A stretch of 8,812 bases of DNA from CAZKTS01 sp964555735. Lineage in GTDB: Bacteria > Actinomycetota > Acidimicrobiia > IMCC26256 > PALSA-555. The DNA is taken from NCBI GenBank assembly GCA_964555735.1, contig CAZKTS010000099.1, positions 1-8,812 on the forward strand. Reading direction: 5' to 3'. The position numbers and the translations under genes are program-made. How positions within the stretch are numbered: position 1 is the stretch's first letter; each line of letters opens with the position of its first letter. The notes under the pieces were generated by a model, which was not told the DNA's origin, ran no database searches, and was given only the letters and a program-made list of their open reading frames with translations. Below are positions 1 to 5,268 of the stretch, piece by piece.

Positions 1-39
1 ACGCGGATCGAGCACGAGCTGCGACGACGCGAGGCGTAG
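1..39 (+). CDS. C-terminal end of an upstream gene (partial, tentative)
   Basis: Frame 1 is open from the window edge to a TAG at 37-39 and reads TRIEHELRRREA, a charged, helix-like tail typical of a protein C-terminus. The leftward methyltransferase gene ends 15 bp further on, so the two genes would be convergent. Only 12 codons are visible and nothing identifies the family; chance openness cannot be excluded. Confidence 0.3.
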   Translation, partial: TRIEHELRRREA

Positions 40-54
40 CGCGCGCCGGGCCGC

Positions 55-831
55 CTAGGGCAGCTTCACCACCACGGCGTGGCCGTTGAGGTTGTGCACG
101 AGGAACAGCTTCGGGTCCTTCGTGACCTCGTCCACGAACTCGGTGACGCCGTTGCACTCGTAGAAGCCGTAGTCGTCGAACACGATGGCGCCGCCGTCGG
201 CGAGGCGGGGGAGCACCCATTCGAGCACGGCCTTGGCGGAGTCGTACACGTCGACGTCGATGTGGCACATCCGGAAGCGGCGGTCGGCGAGGCGGTCGCC
301 GGTCTCCTCGGGGAAGATCCCCTCGAGCAGCTCGACGTTGGTGAGCGCGAGCCGGTCGGCGAGCGCACGGACGATCGCCATCGACGTGTCGTCATGCTCG
401 CCGCCCGTGTACGAGAGGTCGCGGTCGCCCGCGTTGGCGACGCCGGCGAAGGTGTCGCACAGGAAGATGGTCGAGTCGAGACCGAGGTCGCGCGCCCGAG
501 CGCCGAGGAGGCAGCCCGAGCCGCCGCGCCACACGCCGACCTCGAGGATGTCGCCCTCGAGGTGCTGCACCTGCTCCACGGTGCGCCAGAGCTCGTAGAG
601 GCGGTACACGTCGACGTAGGTGTTGGCCTTGACCTCGGTGTAGACGGCCTGGAAGGCGGCATCGCCCCACCAGGGCGCGTACGTCGCGTGGGGGAGCGCG
701 GTCTGGTGGGTCGCGCCGTTTGCCGACGTCATCTTCGTGAAGCGGAGCAGCGACTCCAGCCGACCCTTCTCCCGGAGCGGCGCGGCGACGGTCTTGAGCG
801 CGCGCTGCTTGAAACCCTTGGATTCGGCCAT
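55..831 (-). CDS. TylF/MycF-family O-methyltransferase
   Basis: The 258-aa product resembles the macrocin O-methyltransferase (TylF/MycF/NovP) family, SAM- and metal-dependent enzymes that methylate sugar hydroxyls. Visible motifs: SAM-binding GDILEVGVWRGGSG (93-106), acidic strand end LCDTFAG (124-130), the family signature IDVDVYDS (191-198) and FDDYG (218-222), whose Asp residues (D192/D194, D219/D220) match the metal-binding and catalytic positions. These features match the family. The acceptor cannot be read from sequence. The glycan-type genes at the other end of the window make a polysaccharide or glycolipid sugar plausible, but that is inference. I chose the ATG at 831 because the similarity begins soon after it and the frame upstream turns Arg-rich and unlike protein. 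A CAGACT box sits 6 nt upstream, suggesting a leaderless transcript. It is divergent from the MauD-like gene. Confidence 0.88.
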   Translation of the reverse strand: MAESKGFKQRALKTVAAPLREKGRLESLLRFTKMTSANGATHQTALPHATYAPWWGDAAFQAVYTEVKANTYVDVYRLYELWRTVEQVQHLEGDILEVGVWRGGSGCLLGARARDLGLDSTIFLCDTFAGVANAGDRDLSYTGGEHDDTSMAIVRALADRLALTNVELLEGIFPEETGDRLADRRFRMCHIDVDVYDSAKAVLEWVLPRLADGGAIVFDDYGFYECNGVTEFVDEVTKDPKLFLVHNLNGHAVVVKLP

Positions 832-837
832 CCGGAG

Positions 838-843
838 AGTCTG
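838..843 (-). promoter_or_regulatory. Putative -10 box of the TylF-like gene
   Basis: CAGACT read on the minus strand lies 6 nt upstream of the ATG at 831, matching an xAnnnT -10 with transcription starting at or next to the start codon. There is no Shine-Dalgarno sequence. No clear -35 is visible. Confidence 0.4.
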
Positions 844-898
844 GCACCCGCACCCTCCGCCGCGCCGTGTCGCGTCGAGGACCCTGTCCGCGAGGTGC

Positions 899-904
899 CA
901 GACT
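899..904 (+). promoter_or_regulatory. Putative -10 box of the MauD-led operon
   Basis: CAGACT lies 6 nt upstream of the ATG at 911, the mirror image of the box serving the divergent gene. No Shine-Dalgarno sequence precedes the start, so leaderless expression is likely. The box is inside the right arm of the inverted repeat. Confidence 0.4.
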
Positions 905-910
905 CCTCGG

Positions 911-1672
911 ATGGCCGTCCTGGTCACGATCCTCGCGGTCGTCGTCGCCCTCCTCGTGGTCCTCGTCGCCGGGCTCCTCCGCAGCCACGCGGAGATCCTG
1001 CGGGCCCTCCACGGGCTCGGTGCCGGTCTCGACCCCGACGAAGCGCCGGGGACGCGGAGCGCCCCGGTCGGCTCACCCCGGATCCGCGCGGTGCCCGACG
1101 CCGCGTCCGGGGCCCGGCGGGCGGCCGACGTGAGCGGGGTGTCGCCCACGGGCGACGCGGTGAGCATCGCGATCGTCGACGTCGCCCACCCCACGCTGGT
1201 CGCCTTCCTCACCAGTGGGTGCTCCACGTGCGTCGAGTTCTGGAACACCTTCGCGGCGCCCGGCCTCCGGGCGCCCCGCGACGCGCGCGTCGTGGCGGTC
1301 ACCAAGGGTCCCGAAGCGGAGCTGCCGGCGCGCCTGGCGCGGTTCACCACGCGCGACGTTCCTGTCGTGATGTCGACGGATGCCTGGACCGACTTCGACG
1401 TCCCGGTCGCGCCGTACTTCGTGTACGTCGACGGCCCCACGGGGATGATCGTCGGCGAGGGCGCCGCCGGCACCTGGAAGCAGCTCTCCGACATGCTGGA
1501 GCAGGCGGTGGAAGAGAGCGGTGCACCGCCCCGACGAGGCCGCCGGCGGTCGGGCAGCGTCCGCGAGGAGCGGGCCGACGCCGCGCTCAAGGCCGCGGGC
1601 ATCGACCCTGGGCACCCGAGCCTGTACCCGGTCGAAGGCGCCCAGCTGCACGCCCACGACCGCGAGCACTGA
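911..1672 (+). CDS. MauD/TlpA-like membrane-anchored thioredoxin-fold protein
   Basis: This 253-aa protein has an N-terminal hydrophobic helix (about residues 2-23), a low-complexity linker, and a thioredoxin-like domain from about residue 85 to 200. The domain carries a CSTC redox motif (C104, C107) after the strand LVAFLTSG and a cis-Pro candidate in VAPYF (P168). The layout matches MauD, the methylamine-utilisation protein needed for disulfide formation in the dehydrogenase light chain. TlpA-type extracytoplasmic thiol-disulfide proteins share it too. A basic, low-complexity tail follows residue 205. It is first in an operon with a MauE-like gene and a 16-Cys secreted MauA-like protein, its likely substrate. 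The ATG at 911 is chosen because it begins the membrane helix; upstream in-frame sequence is the complement of the divergent gene. Confidence 0.82.
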   Translation: MAVLVTILAVVVALLVVLVAGLLRSHAEILRALHGLGAGLDPDEAPGTRSAPVGSPRIRAVPDAASGARRAADVSGVSPTGDAVSIAIVDVAHPTLVAFLTSGCSTCVEFWNTFAAPGLRAPRDARVVAVTKGPEAELPARLARFTTRDVPVVMSTDAWTDFDVPVAPYFVYVDGPTGMIVGEGAAGTWKQLSDMLEQAVEESGAPPRRGRRRSGSVREERADAALKAAGIDPGHPSLYPVEGAQLHAHDREH

Positions 1673-1675
1673 CGG

Positions 1676-2182
1676 ATGGGCACCCTCGCGTCGCACGGCC
1701 TCGGGTTCGCGGCCCCCGGCGGTTGGGAGGGCCGCATCTTCCGCCGCGCCGAGGCCGGTGAGGTGCAGGCCGCCGACGTCCCCGGTCCCAGCGCGCCGGC
1801 GGGCGAGCGCTCCTTCCCCGTCGTCCACGCCGCGACGATCCCGATCCCGGCGGACGCGGCCGACTACGGCAGCGACCTCGTCGCCGACCTCGGGCCCGAC
1901 GACGCGTTCGTCGTCGTGAAGGAGTTCGACCCGGCCGACGCGGGACAGCCGCTGTTCGCGGCCCGCACCGGCATCCCGCGCGAGGTGTCGCCCACCGACT
2001 TCAGCCCGTCGATGCTCCAGCGCGCGCTCGAGGGTCAGGGTGGCCTCCAGGTCTTCTGCAACGAGGCCGGCCGCGCGTTCTGCCTCTACGTCGTGCTCGG
2101 GAGCTACGACAAGCGCCACACCACGGTCCCGCGGGTCAACGAGGTGCTGGCGACGATCCGCGTCGACCCGCTCGAGCCGTGA
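1676..2182 (+). CDS. Conserved protein of unknown function in the Mau-like operon
   Basis: The product is 168 aa with no signal peptide or membrane segment. Its ATG follows the upstream stop by 3 bp, and its stop overlaps the next gene's GTG by 4 bp, so it is translationally coupled on both sides. It opens with a compact, aromatic-rich stretch (GWEGRIFRR, 16-24) and has a mid-region of strand-like segments. It ends with the most characteristic part: LQRALEGQGGLQVFCNE (114-130), FCLYVVLGSY (135-144) and the closing NEVLATIRV (155-163). Cys128 and Cys136 are the only cysteines. I do not recognise a named domain. My impression is of a family found beside MauE-like genes in actinobacteria, but I could not check that. 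Position suggests a role in maturation or handling of the MauA-like protein. Confidence 0.78.
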   Translation: MGTLASHGLGFAAPGGWEGRIFRRAEAGEVQAADVPGPSAPAGERSFPVVHAATIPIPADAADYGSDLVADLGPDDAFVVVKEFDPADAGQPLFAARTGIPREVSPTDFSPSMLQRALEGQGGLQVFCNEAGRAFCLYVVLGSYDKRHTTVPRVNEVLATIRVDPLEP

Positions 2183-2709
2183 ACGTCGCGGTCGGGCCGT
2201 TCTTCGTCGCCGCGCTGCTGCTCGCGGTGGCGGGGCTCGCCAAGGCCATCCACCCGGCCGACACTGCGCGCGCGCTGCGCGGGGTCGGCGTCCCGGCGCC
2301 GAGCCTCCTCGTGCGCGTCGGCGGTGCGCTCGAGACGGTGATCGGTGTCGCGGCGATCGTGCGGGGCGACCGCGCCACCGCGGTGCTCGTCGCCGTGTCG
2401 TACCTGGCGTTCGCGGGGTTCGTCGCGGTGGCGCTGCTGCGGCGGCTCCCGATCGCCACCTGTGGCTGCTTCGGCCGGGAGGAGTCGCCACCGACCTGGC
2501 TCCACATCGGGATCGACGTCGCCGCAGCCGCCGCGGCGGTGGCGGTCGCGATCGACCCGGGGGTCGGCATCGCCGACGTCGTCGCCGAGCAGCCGCTGGC
2601 CGGCGTGCCGTTCCTGCTCCTGGTGCTGACCGGCGCCGCGGCCGCGGGCCTGGCGCTGACCTTGATGCCGCGACTCCTCGTCGTGGTTCGCGAGACTCAG
2701 GCCCGATGA
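2179..2709 (+). CDS. MauE/DoxX-like redox-associated membrane protein
   Basis: This 176-aa integral membrane protein has about five hydrophobic segments (roughly 6-23, 43-62, 67-88, 106-126 and 142-168). A Cys pair C95-G-C97 sits in TCGCFGREE between the third and fourth. MauE proteins have this architecture and a CGC-type motif and act with MauD; in methylotrophs both are required for a correctly disulfide-bonded dehydrogenase light chain. That role is established for the family; applying it here is inference, supported by the neighbours. The GTG start at 2179 overlaps the previous stop (GTGA), and its stop overlaps the next ATG (ATGA), both signs of translational coupling. Relatives in the DoxX superfamily carry other quinone-linked roles, so a different thiol-oxidation partner is possible. 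Confidence 0.85.
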   Translation: MNVAVGPFFVAALLLAVAGLAKAIHPADTARALRGVGVPAPSLLVRVGGALETVIGVAAIVRGDRATAVLVAVSYLAFAGFVAVALLRRLPIATCGCFGREESPPTWLHIGIDVAAAAAAVAVAIDPGVGIADVVAEQPLAGVPFLLLVLTGAAAAGLALTLMPRLLVVVRETQAR

Positions 2710-4268
2710 AGGTCACGTCGATCGCCGGCGCCACCGACTGGCTCGTGAGCCGCGCCAGCGGGGTCCTCGACCGCACGCTCACCCGGCGCAGCTTCGTGTC
2801 GAAGGCCACGATGGTCGGCACCGCGGTCGCGGCGACCGGCTGCGCGGTCGTCACGCAGCCCGGCTCGCCGTACACCTACATCACCGACTGCGGCGGCGGC
2901 TCGCTGTGCCGCGACGGCTACACCGAGTTCTGCTGCGTCATCAACAAGGGCGTCAACGCCTGCCCGCCGGGCTCGATCGCCTCGGGTTGGTGGCGTGCGG
3001 ACTACTCGGTCTTCTGCAACGGCACCCGGTACTACATCGACTGCAACGAGTTCCCCGACGGCGGACCGTGCCGCTGCGCCGACGGCTGCGGGACGCGCAA
3101 GGTGTACTGCAACCACTTCCGCTACGGCCAATGCGCACCGTTCATCGGCGGCACCGGCGTCATCGCGTGTCGCATGGTCACCTGCGTCCCGCCGTACACG
3201 ATCCCTGAGCTCGCGTGCTCCCCGTCGGGTGCCGTCGACAACGCGACGGCCGGCCACAACGCCAACTGCGCGGCGTACGCACCACCGCCCCTCGTCGACG
3301 CGCCGGTGGTTGCCACCGTCGGCAGCGCCGCCGTGCCCGCGCCCGGCGCCGTGGTGGTCGTCGTACGCGGGAGCAACGGCGCGCTCTGGCACCGCGACTT
3401 CGACGGCTCGAGCTGGTCGGCCGCCTGGGAGTCGCTCGGCGGCACGGCGTCGGGCACACCGTCGCTGGTCGCGAGTCCCGGTGACCGACTCGACCTGGTG
3501 GTGCGCGCGGGTGACAAGTCCGTGGCCTGGCAGTCGCGCCAGGGCGGTGTGTGGAGCGCGTGGCAATCGTTGGGGGGCGTGGCGACGTCCGACGCGGTCA
3601 TCGGCTTCGACGGGACCGGCTACGAGATGGTGACGCGCGGCACCAACAACCGCCTGGCCACGAAGCGCCTGGTGGGCACGACGTGGTCCGGCTGGGTCGA
3701 CCTCGGCGGGCTCGCGACGTCGAATCCCGCCCTCGCCTCGGACGCGGCGCGCAGCAGCTTCGCGGTGCGGGGCGCGGAGGGGAACATCGCGGTGAACGCG
3801 TACGAGGGCGGCTGGGCCGGGTGGACCGATCTCGGTGGTCGCGGCACCTCCGACCCGGCGATCGCGCTCACTCCCGGCGGACGGCACGTGTTCGTCCGGG
3901 GCGAGGGCGCGGGTGCCTACGCGCGACAGAACGTCGGGAGCGGCTGGACGGCCTGGATCGCGCTCGGCGGATCGATCGCGTCCGACCTCGTGGCGACCGC
4001 CGACGGCGCCGCGGTGTCGGTCTTCGGGCGCGGTGGCGACGGCACGCTGTACCACCAGCGCTGGGAGGGCGGCTCGTGGGGTGGTTGGGAGTCGCTCGGC
4101 ATCTTCGCCAAGTGCAACCCGACCGCGGTGTCCGACGGCACGAACCTGTGGGTCTTCCTCCAGGGTTCCGACGACACCGTGTGGTGGCTGCGGCGCACCG
4201 CCGGCACCTGGTCGGCGCCCGAGAGCCTCACCGGCCTCACCGTGGCACCGGTCCGCGGGACCACCTGA
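2706..4268 (+). CDS. Tat-exported MauA-like light-chain domain fused to a seven-bladed beta-propeller
   Basis: This is a 520-aa secreted protein. Residues 1-46 form a long signal with a twin-arginine motif TRRSFV (26-31) and a weak hydrophobic stretch; C46 (ATGC) could be a lipid anchor. Residues 60-165 resemble the methylamine dehydrogenase light chain: C62-x5-C68, D70, C76-C77, CPPG (86-89), Trp95-Trp96, D112-C113, CRC (122-124), and VYxxxF (133-138). Sixteen Cys lie between 62 and 188. The second TTQ tryptophan is absent: residues 97-227 contain no Trp. From about 212 to 520 come seven repeats of about 44 residues with a VxRGxxG strand, W(S/T)xW and LGG, with a closing strand at 198-211. 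That fits a complete seven-bladed PLL/sialidase-like propeller. The ATG at 2706 overlaps the MauE-like stop. Function unknown; dehydrogenase activity is doubtful. Confidence 0.85.
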   Translation: MKVTSIAGATDWLVSRASGVLDRTLTRRSFVSKATMVGTAVAATGCAVVTQPGSPYTYITDCGGGSLCRDGYTEFCCVINKGVNACPPGSIASGWWRADYSVFCNGTRYYIDCNEFPDGGPCRCADGCGTRKVYCNHFRYGQCAPFIGGTGVIACRMVTCVPPYTIPELACSPSGAVDNATAGHNANCAAYAPPPLVDAPVVATVGSAAVPAPGAVVVVVRGSNGALWHRDFDGSSWSAAWESLGGTASGTPSLVASPGDRLDLVVRAGDKSVAWQSRQGGVWSAWQSLGGVATSDAVIGFDGTGYEMVTRGTNNRLATKRLVGTTWSGWVDLGGLATSNPALASDAARSSFAVRGAEGNIAVNAYEGGWAGWTDLGGRGTSDPAIALTPGGRHVFVRGEGAGAYARQNVGSGWTAWIALGGSIASDLVATADGAAVSVFGRGGDGTLYHQRWEGGSWGGWESLGIFAKCNPTAVSDGTNLWVFLQGSDDTVWWLRRTAGTWSAPESLTGLTVAPVRGTT

Positions 4269-4286
4269 GATCACGGCGGCGGCGCG

Positions 4287-4721
4287 GTGGAGCTGGTCGT
4301 CGGATTCCTGGTGCTCGGCCTGGTCATCACGATCGCGGCGGCGTTCGTGATCCGCGAAGCCGGCCGGATCTACCGGGAGCCGCCGGCCGCGCTCTTCGAT
4401 CCCGAGGACGCGTTCGAGTGGGTGGTGCAGCACGTTCCCGACGACGTCGCCGCCACGCTCACCGAGGACGACGTGCGACGCATCCTCGAGCTTCAGCTCG
4501 AGTTCTTCCAGCGCAAAGGCGTGTCGTCCAACGGCTCGAAGCCGCACCCCGCAGGACCGGTGGTGGTGGGCGGTGCCGAGCAGGTCGCGTACATCGTCGA
4601 GCGGGCCGCGGCCACGGGTGAGGCGTACCTGCCCGAGCAGGTCTTCGGCGTCATCGAGACGCAGCTGACGTACCTGCGGGCGATCGGCGCCATCGGCCCG
4701 CCCGCCGACGCCGCCGACTGA
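4287..4721 (+). CDS. Conserved membrane-anchored protein of unknown function
   Basis: The 144-aa product starts with a GTG 18 bp after the propeller gene and is probably the last gene of the operon. An N-terminal hydrophobic helix (about 3-22) is followed by a basic boundary (REAGRIYRE) and a soluble domain of predicted helices. Its recognisable features are AFEWVVQHVPDDVAATLTED (42-61), VRRILELQLEFFQRKGV (63-79), VVVGG (92-96) and a helical tail QVFGVIETQLTYLRAIGAIGP. It has no Cys and no catalytic motif I can name. The pattern looks like a widely distributed actinobacterial family, from memory only. Because the gap is larger than between the other operon genes, its functional link to the MauA-like protein is less certain. 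No strong Shine-Dalgarno sequence is visible. Confidence 0.78.
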   Translation: MELVVGFLVLGLVITIAAAFVIREAGRIYREPPAALFDPEDAFEWVVQHVPDDVAATLTEDDVRRILELQLEFFQRKGVSSNGSKPHPAGPVVVGGAEQVAYIVERAAATGEAYLPEQVFGVIETQLTYLRAIGAIGPPADAAD

Positions 4722-4757
4722 GCCGACGGGCCGACGGATCGCCCGGACGAAAGTGCG

Positions 4758-4811
4758 CCACCTCCCGGTCGCGCGCGTGGTACAAGTTTCGTACCAGAGA
4801 AGGGAGGTGGT
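4758..4811 (+). promoter_or_regulatory. Possible SD-sequestering stem with an internal hairpin
   Basis: CCACCTCCC (4758-4766) is a perfect reverse complement of GGGAGGTGG (4802-4810), extended by a G-U pair (4757/4811). The second arm is the core of the ribosome binding site of the short ORF at 4819. The loop holds another perfect 6-bp stem, TGGTAC (4778-4783) with GTACCA (4791-4796), around a 7-nt loop. If both arms are transcribed, the RNA could switch between hiding and exposing the site. If transcription begins inside the loop, only the small hairpin remains and forms a 5' end structure. Confidence 0.5.
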
Positions 4812-4818
4812 CCAACAC

Positions 4819-4860
4819 ATGCATGATCAACCCGGGACCCTGGAGGTGCGCGGCCGCTAG
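4819..4860 (+). CDS. Putative 13-aa leader peptide with an extended ribosome binding site
   Basis: An ATG at 4819 opens a 13-codon frame (MHDQPGTLEVRGR) ending in TAG at 4858-4860. The stretch 4798-4813 (AGAAGGGAGGTGGTCC) can pair at all 16 positions, counting two G-U pairs, with the usual actinobacterial 16S rRNA 3' tail. That is far longer than an ordinary Shine-Dalgarno match. GGAGG ends 11 nt before the ATG. The site is the strongest in the window although the encoded peptide is tiny, which suggests a regulatory leader or a ribosome-binding RNA element. No run of a single amino acid suggests attenuation by a particular tRNA. It lies 97 bp past the operon and about 170 bp before the next gene. 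Confidence 0.45.
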   Translation: MHDQPGTLEVRGR

Positions 4861-4973
4861 GCCACACCAACGGCTGGACCGCCTGGTGGAGTTCCACCGA
4901 CGCACCAGCACCGAGCCAACGGGGAGTGGTCCCTCCCGTGCACCAGCGGCTCGGTGTTCTCTCGACAGCCGAA
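4861..4973 (+). other. Structured non-coding stretch (candidate RNA element)
   Basis: No credible gene lies here. Three potential RNA structures do. A GGTGG/CCACC hairpin (4885-4889 with 4894-4898) closes an AGTT loop. A longer 11-bp stem pairs 4907-4917 with 4948-4958, including one G-U. Inside it, ACGGG (4919-4923) pairs with CCCGT (4935-4939). The repeated GCACCAGC (4902-4909 and 4940-4947) lies on both sides of the inner hairpin. Together with the leader ORF before and the strong stem after, this could be one short transcript of roughly 200 nt. Expression is not shown by the sequence. Confidence 0.35.
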
Positions 4974-5007
4974 GGAGCGGACGGGGTGCTTGCATCCCGT
5001 CCGCTTC
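4974..5007 (+). terminator. Strong hairpin, likely terminator without a U-tract
   Basis: Positions 4974-4988 pair with 4993-5007 in a 15-bp stem (two G-U pairs) closed by a CTTG loop; the central 10 bp (4976-4985 with 4996-5005) are perfect. Only a weak T-containing stretch (TTCGCGTTCG) follows, as is common for GC-rich actinobacterial terminators. It would end transcripts from the leader ORF or from the upstream operon. It also covers where the -35 of the next gene would fall, so a role as an operator or in shaping that promoter is an alternative. Confidence 0.55.
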
Positions 5008-5015
5008 GCGTTCGC

Positions 5016-5021
5016 TACCGT
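5016..5021 (+). promoter_or_regulatory. Putative -10 box of the 77-aa protein gene
   Basis: TACCGT fits TAnnnT and lies 6 nt before the ATG at 5028, consistent with a leaderless transcript. The surrounding GCTACCGTGC recurs on the minus strand at 7378-7387, upstream of the class I methyltransferase gene. Confidence 0.5.
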
Positions 5022-5027
5022 GCAGCC

Positions 5028-5261
5028 ATGACGCGACCGGGACGCTTCGAAGACTTCCGCTACCTCGGCGACAAGCGCACGCAGCGGGTGTACGACCTCG
5101 ACCTCGATGCGGGCGAGGCCACCGCCGCGGCGATCGACGACCTGGTGGCGAGCGAGCAGTACCTCGCCTTCAGCCCCGACACGCTCGCCGAGGCGCGCAA
5201 CCGCGGGTACCGGCCCGACCGCTCGATCCGGCGTGCCGTGTCCGCGGCCGCTGAGGACTGA
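5028..5261 (+). CDS. Small conserved protein of unknown function (77 aa)
   Basis: The product begins MTRPGRFEDFRYLGDKRTQR and is a soluble, charged protein without Cys, signal or membrane segment. The front half (PGRFEDFRYLGDKRTQRVYDLD, read in two parts: 4-15 and 16-25) has the density of conserved-looking residues expected of a real domain. A helical acidic middle and an Arg-rich end (RNRGYRPDRSIRRAV, 57-71) follow. I do not recognise a named family. The ATG at 5028 is preferred over in-frame starts further upstream because those would read through the 15-bp stem in an unlikely sequence, and because TACCGT is placed correctly for a leaderless start. It ends 7 bp from the end of the convergent DUF1802-like gene. 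Confidence 0.68.
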   Translation: MTRPGRFEDFRYLGDKRTQRVYDLDLDAGEATAAAIDDLVASEQYLAFSPDTLAEARNRGYRPDRSIRRAVSAAAED

Positions 5262-5268
5262 GCGCCCT

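Larger units (their letters stand above)
825..917. repeat. Inverted repeat spanning two divergent start regions
   Basis: Arms 825-848 and 894-917 are complementary at 22 of 24 positions, with a 45-bp spacer (849-893). Each arm contains the core GGTGCCAGACTC, then CGG, then ATGGCC, which is the start codon plus second codon of the gene facing outward. The two divergent genes therefore have near-identical promoter and start regions. It may be a duplicated promoter, an operator bound by a dimeric regulator, or a copy of a dispersed genomic repeat. The sequence alone does not decide between these. Confidence 0.85.

Noticed and set aside
832..1737. In-frame open stretch upstream of the leftward methyltransferase start
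   Set aside because: It is antisense to the MauD-like gene, is Arg/Ala/Ser/Pro rich without family-like sequence, and would extend the enzyme far beyond normal family length.
79..1761. 560-codon rightward open frame
   Set aside because: It is antisense to the TylF-like gene and out of frame with the MauD-like gene. Its composition is typical of high-GC shadow frames, and it lacks a coherent domain.
1073..2875. 600-codon leftward open frame
   Set aside because: It lies opposite three coupled genes with recognisable membrane and redox motifs. Its product is a low-complexity Arg/Pro/Ala sequence.
3342..4268. Propeller repeats as a DNA tandem repeat
   Set aside because: The ~132-bp periodicity exists at protein level only; the bases have diverged, so there is no recent tandem array.
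3551..4621. 356-codon rightward frame within the propeller gene
   Set aside because: It is an Arg/Gly-rich shadow of the repeat region with no start signal and no recognisable domain.
2697..4820. 707-codon leftward open frame
   Set aside because: It is antisense to the propeller gene. The plus strand shows a Tat signal, Cys-rich domain and regular repeats, while this frame shows no motif.
4926..5027. N-terminal extension of the 77-aa protein
   Set aside because: It crosses the 15-bp stem and the -10 box, has no ribosome site, and looks unlike the conserved part.
4823..5254. 143-codon frame starting just inside the short ORF
   Set aside because: The extended ribosome site is shared, but the product is Arg/Pro-rich and overlaps the 77-aa gene in another frame, so I treat it as a shadow.
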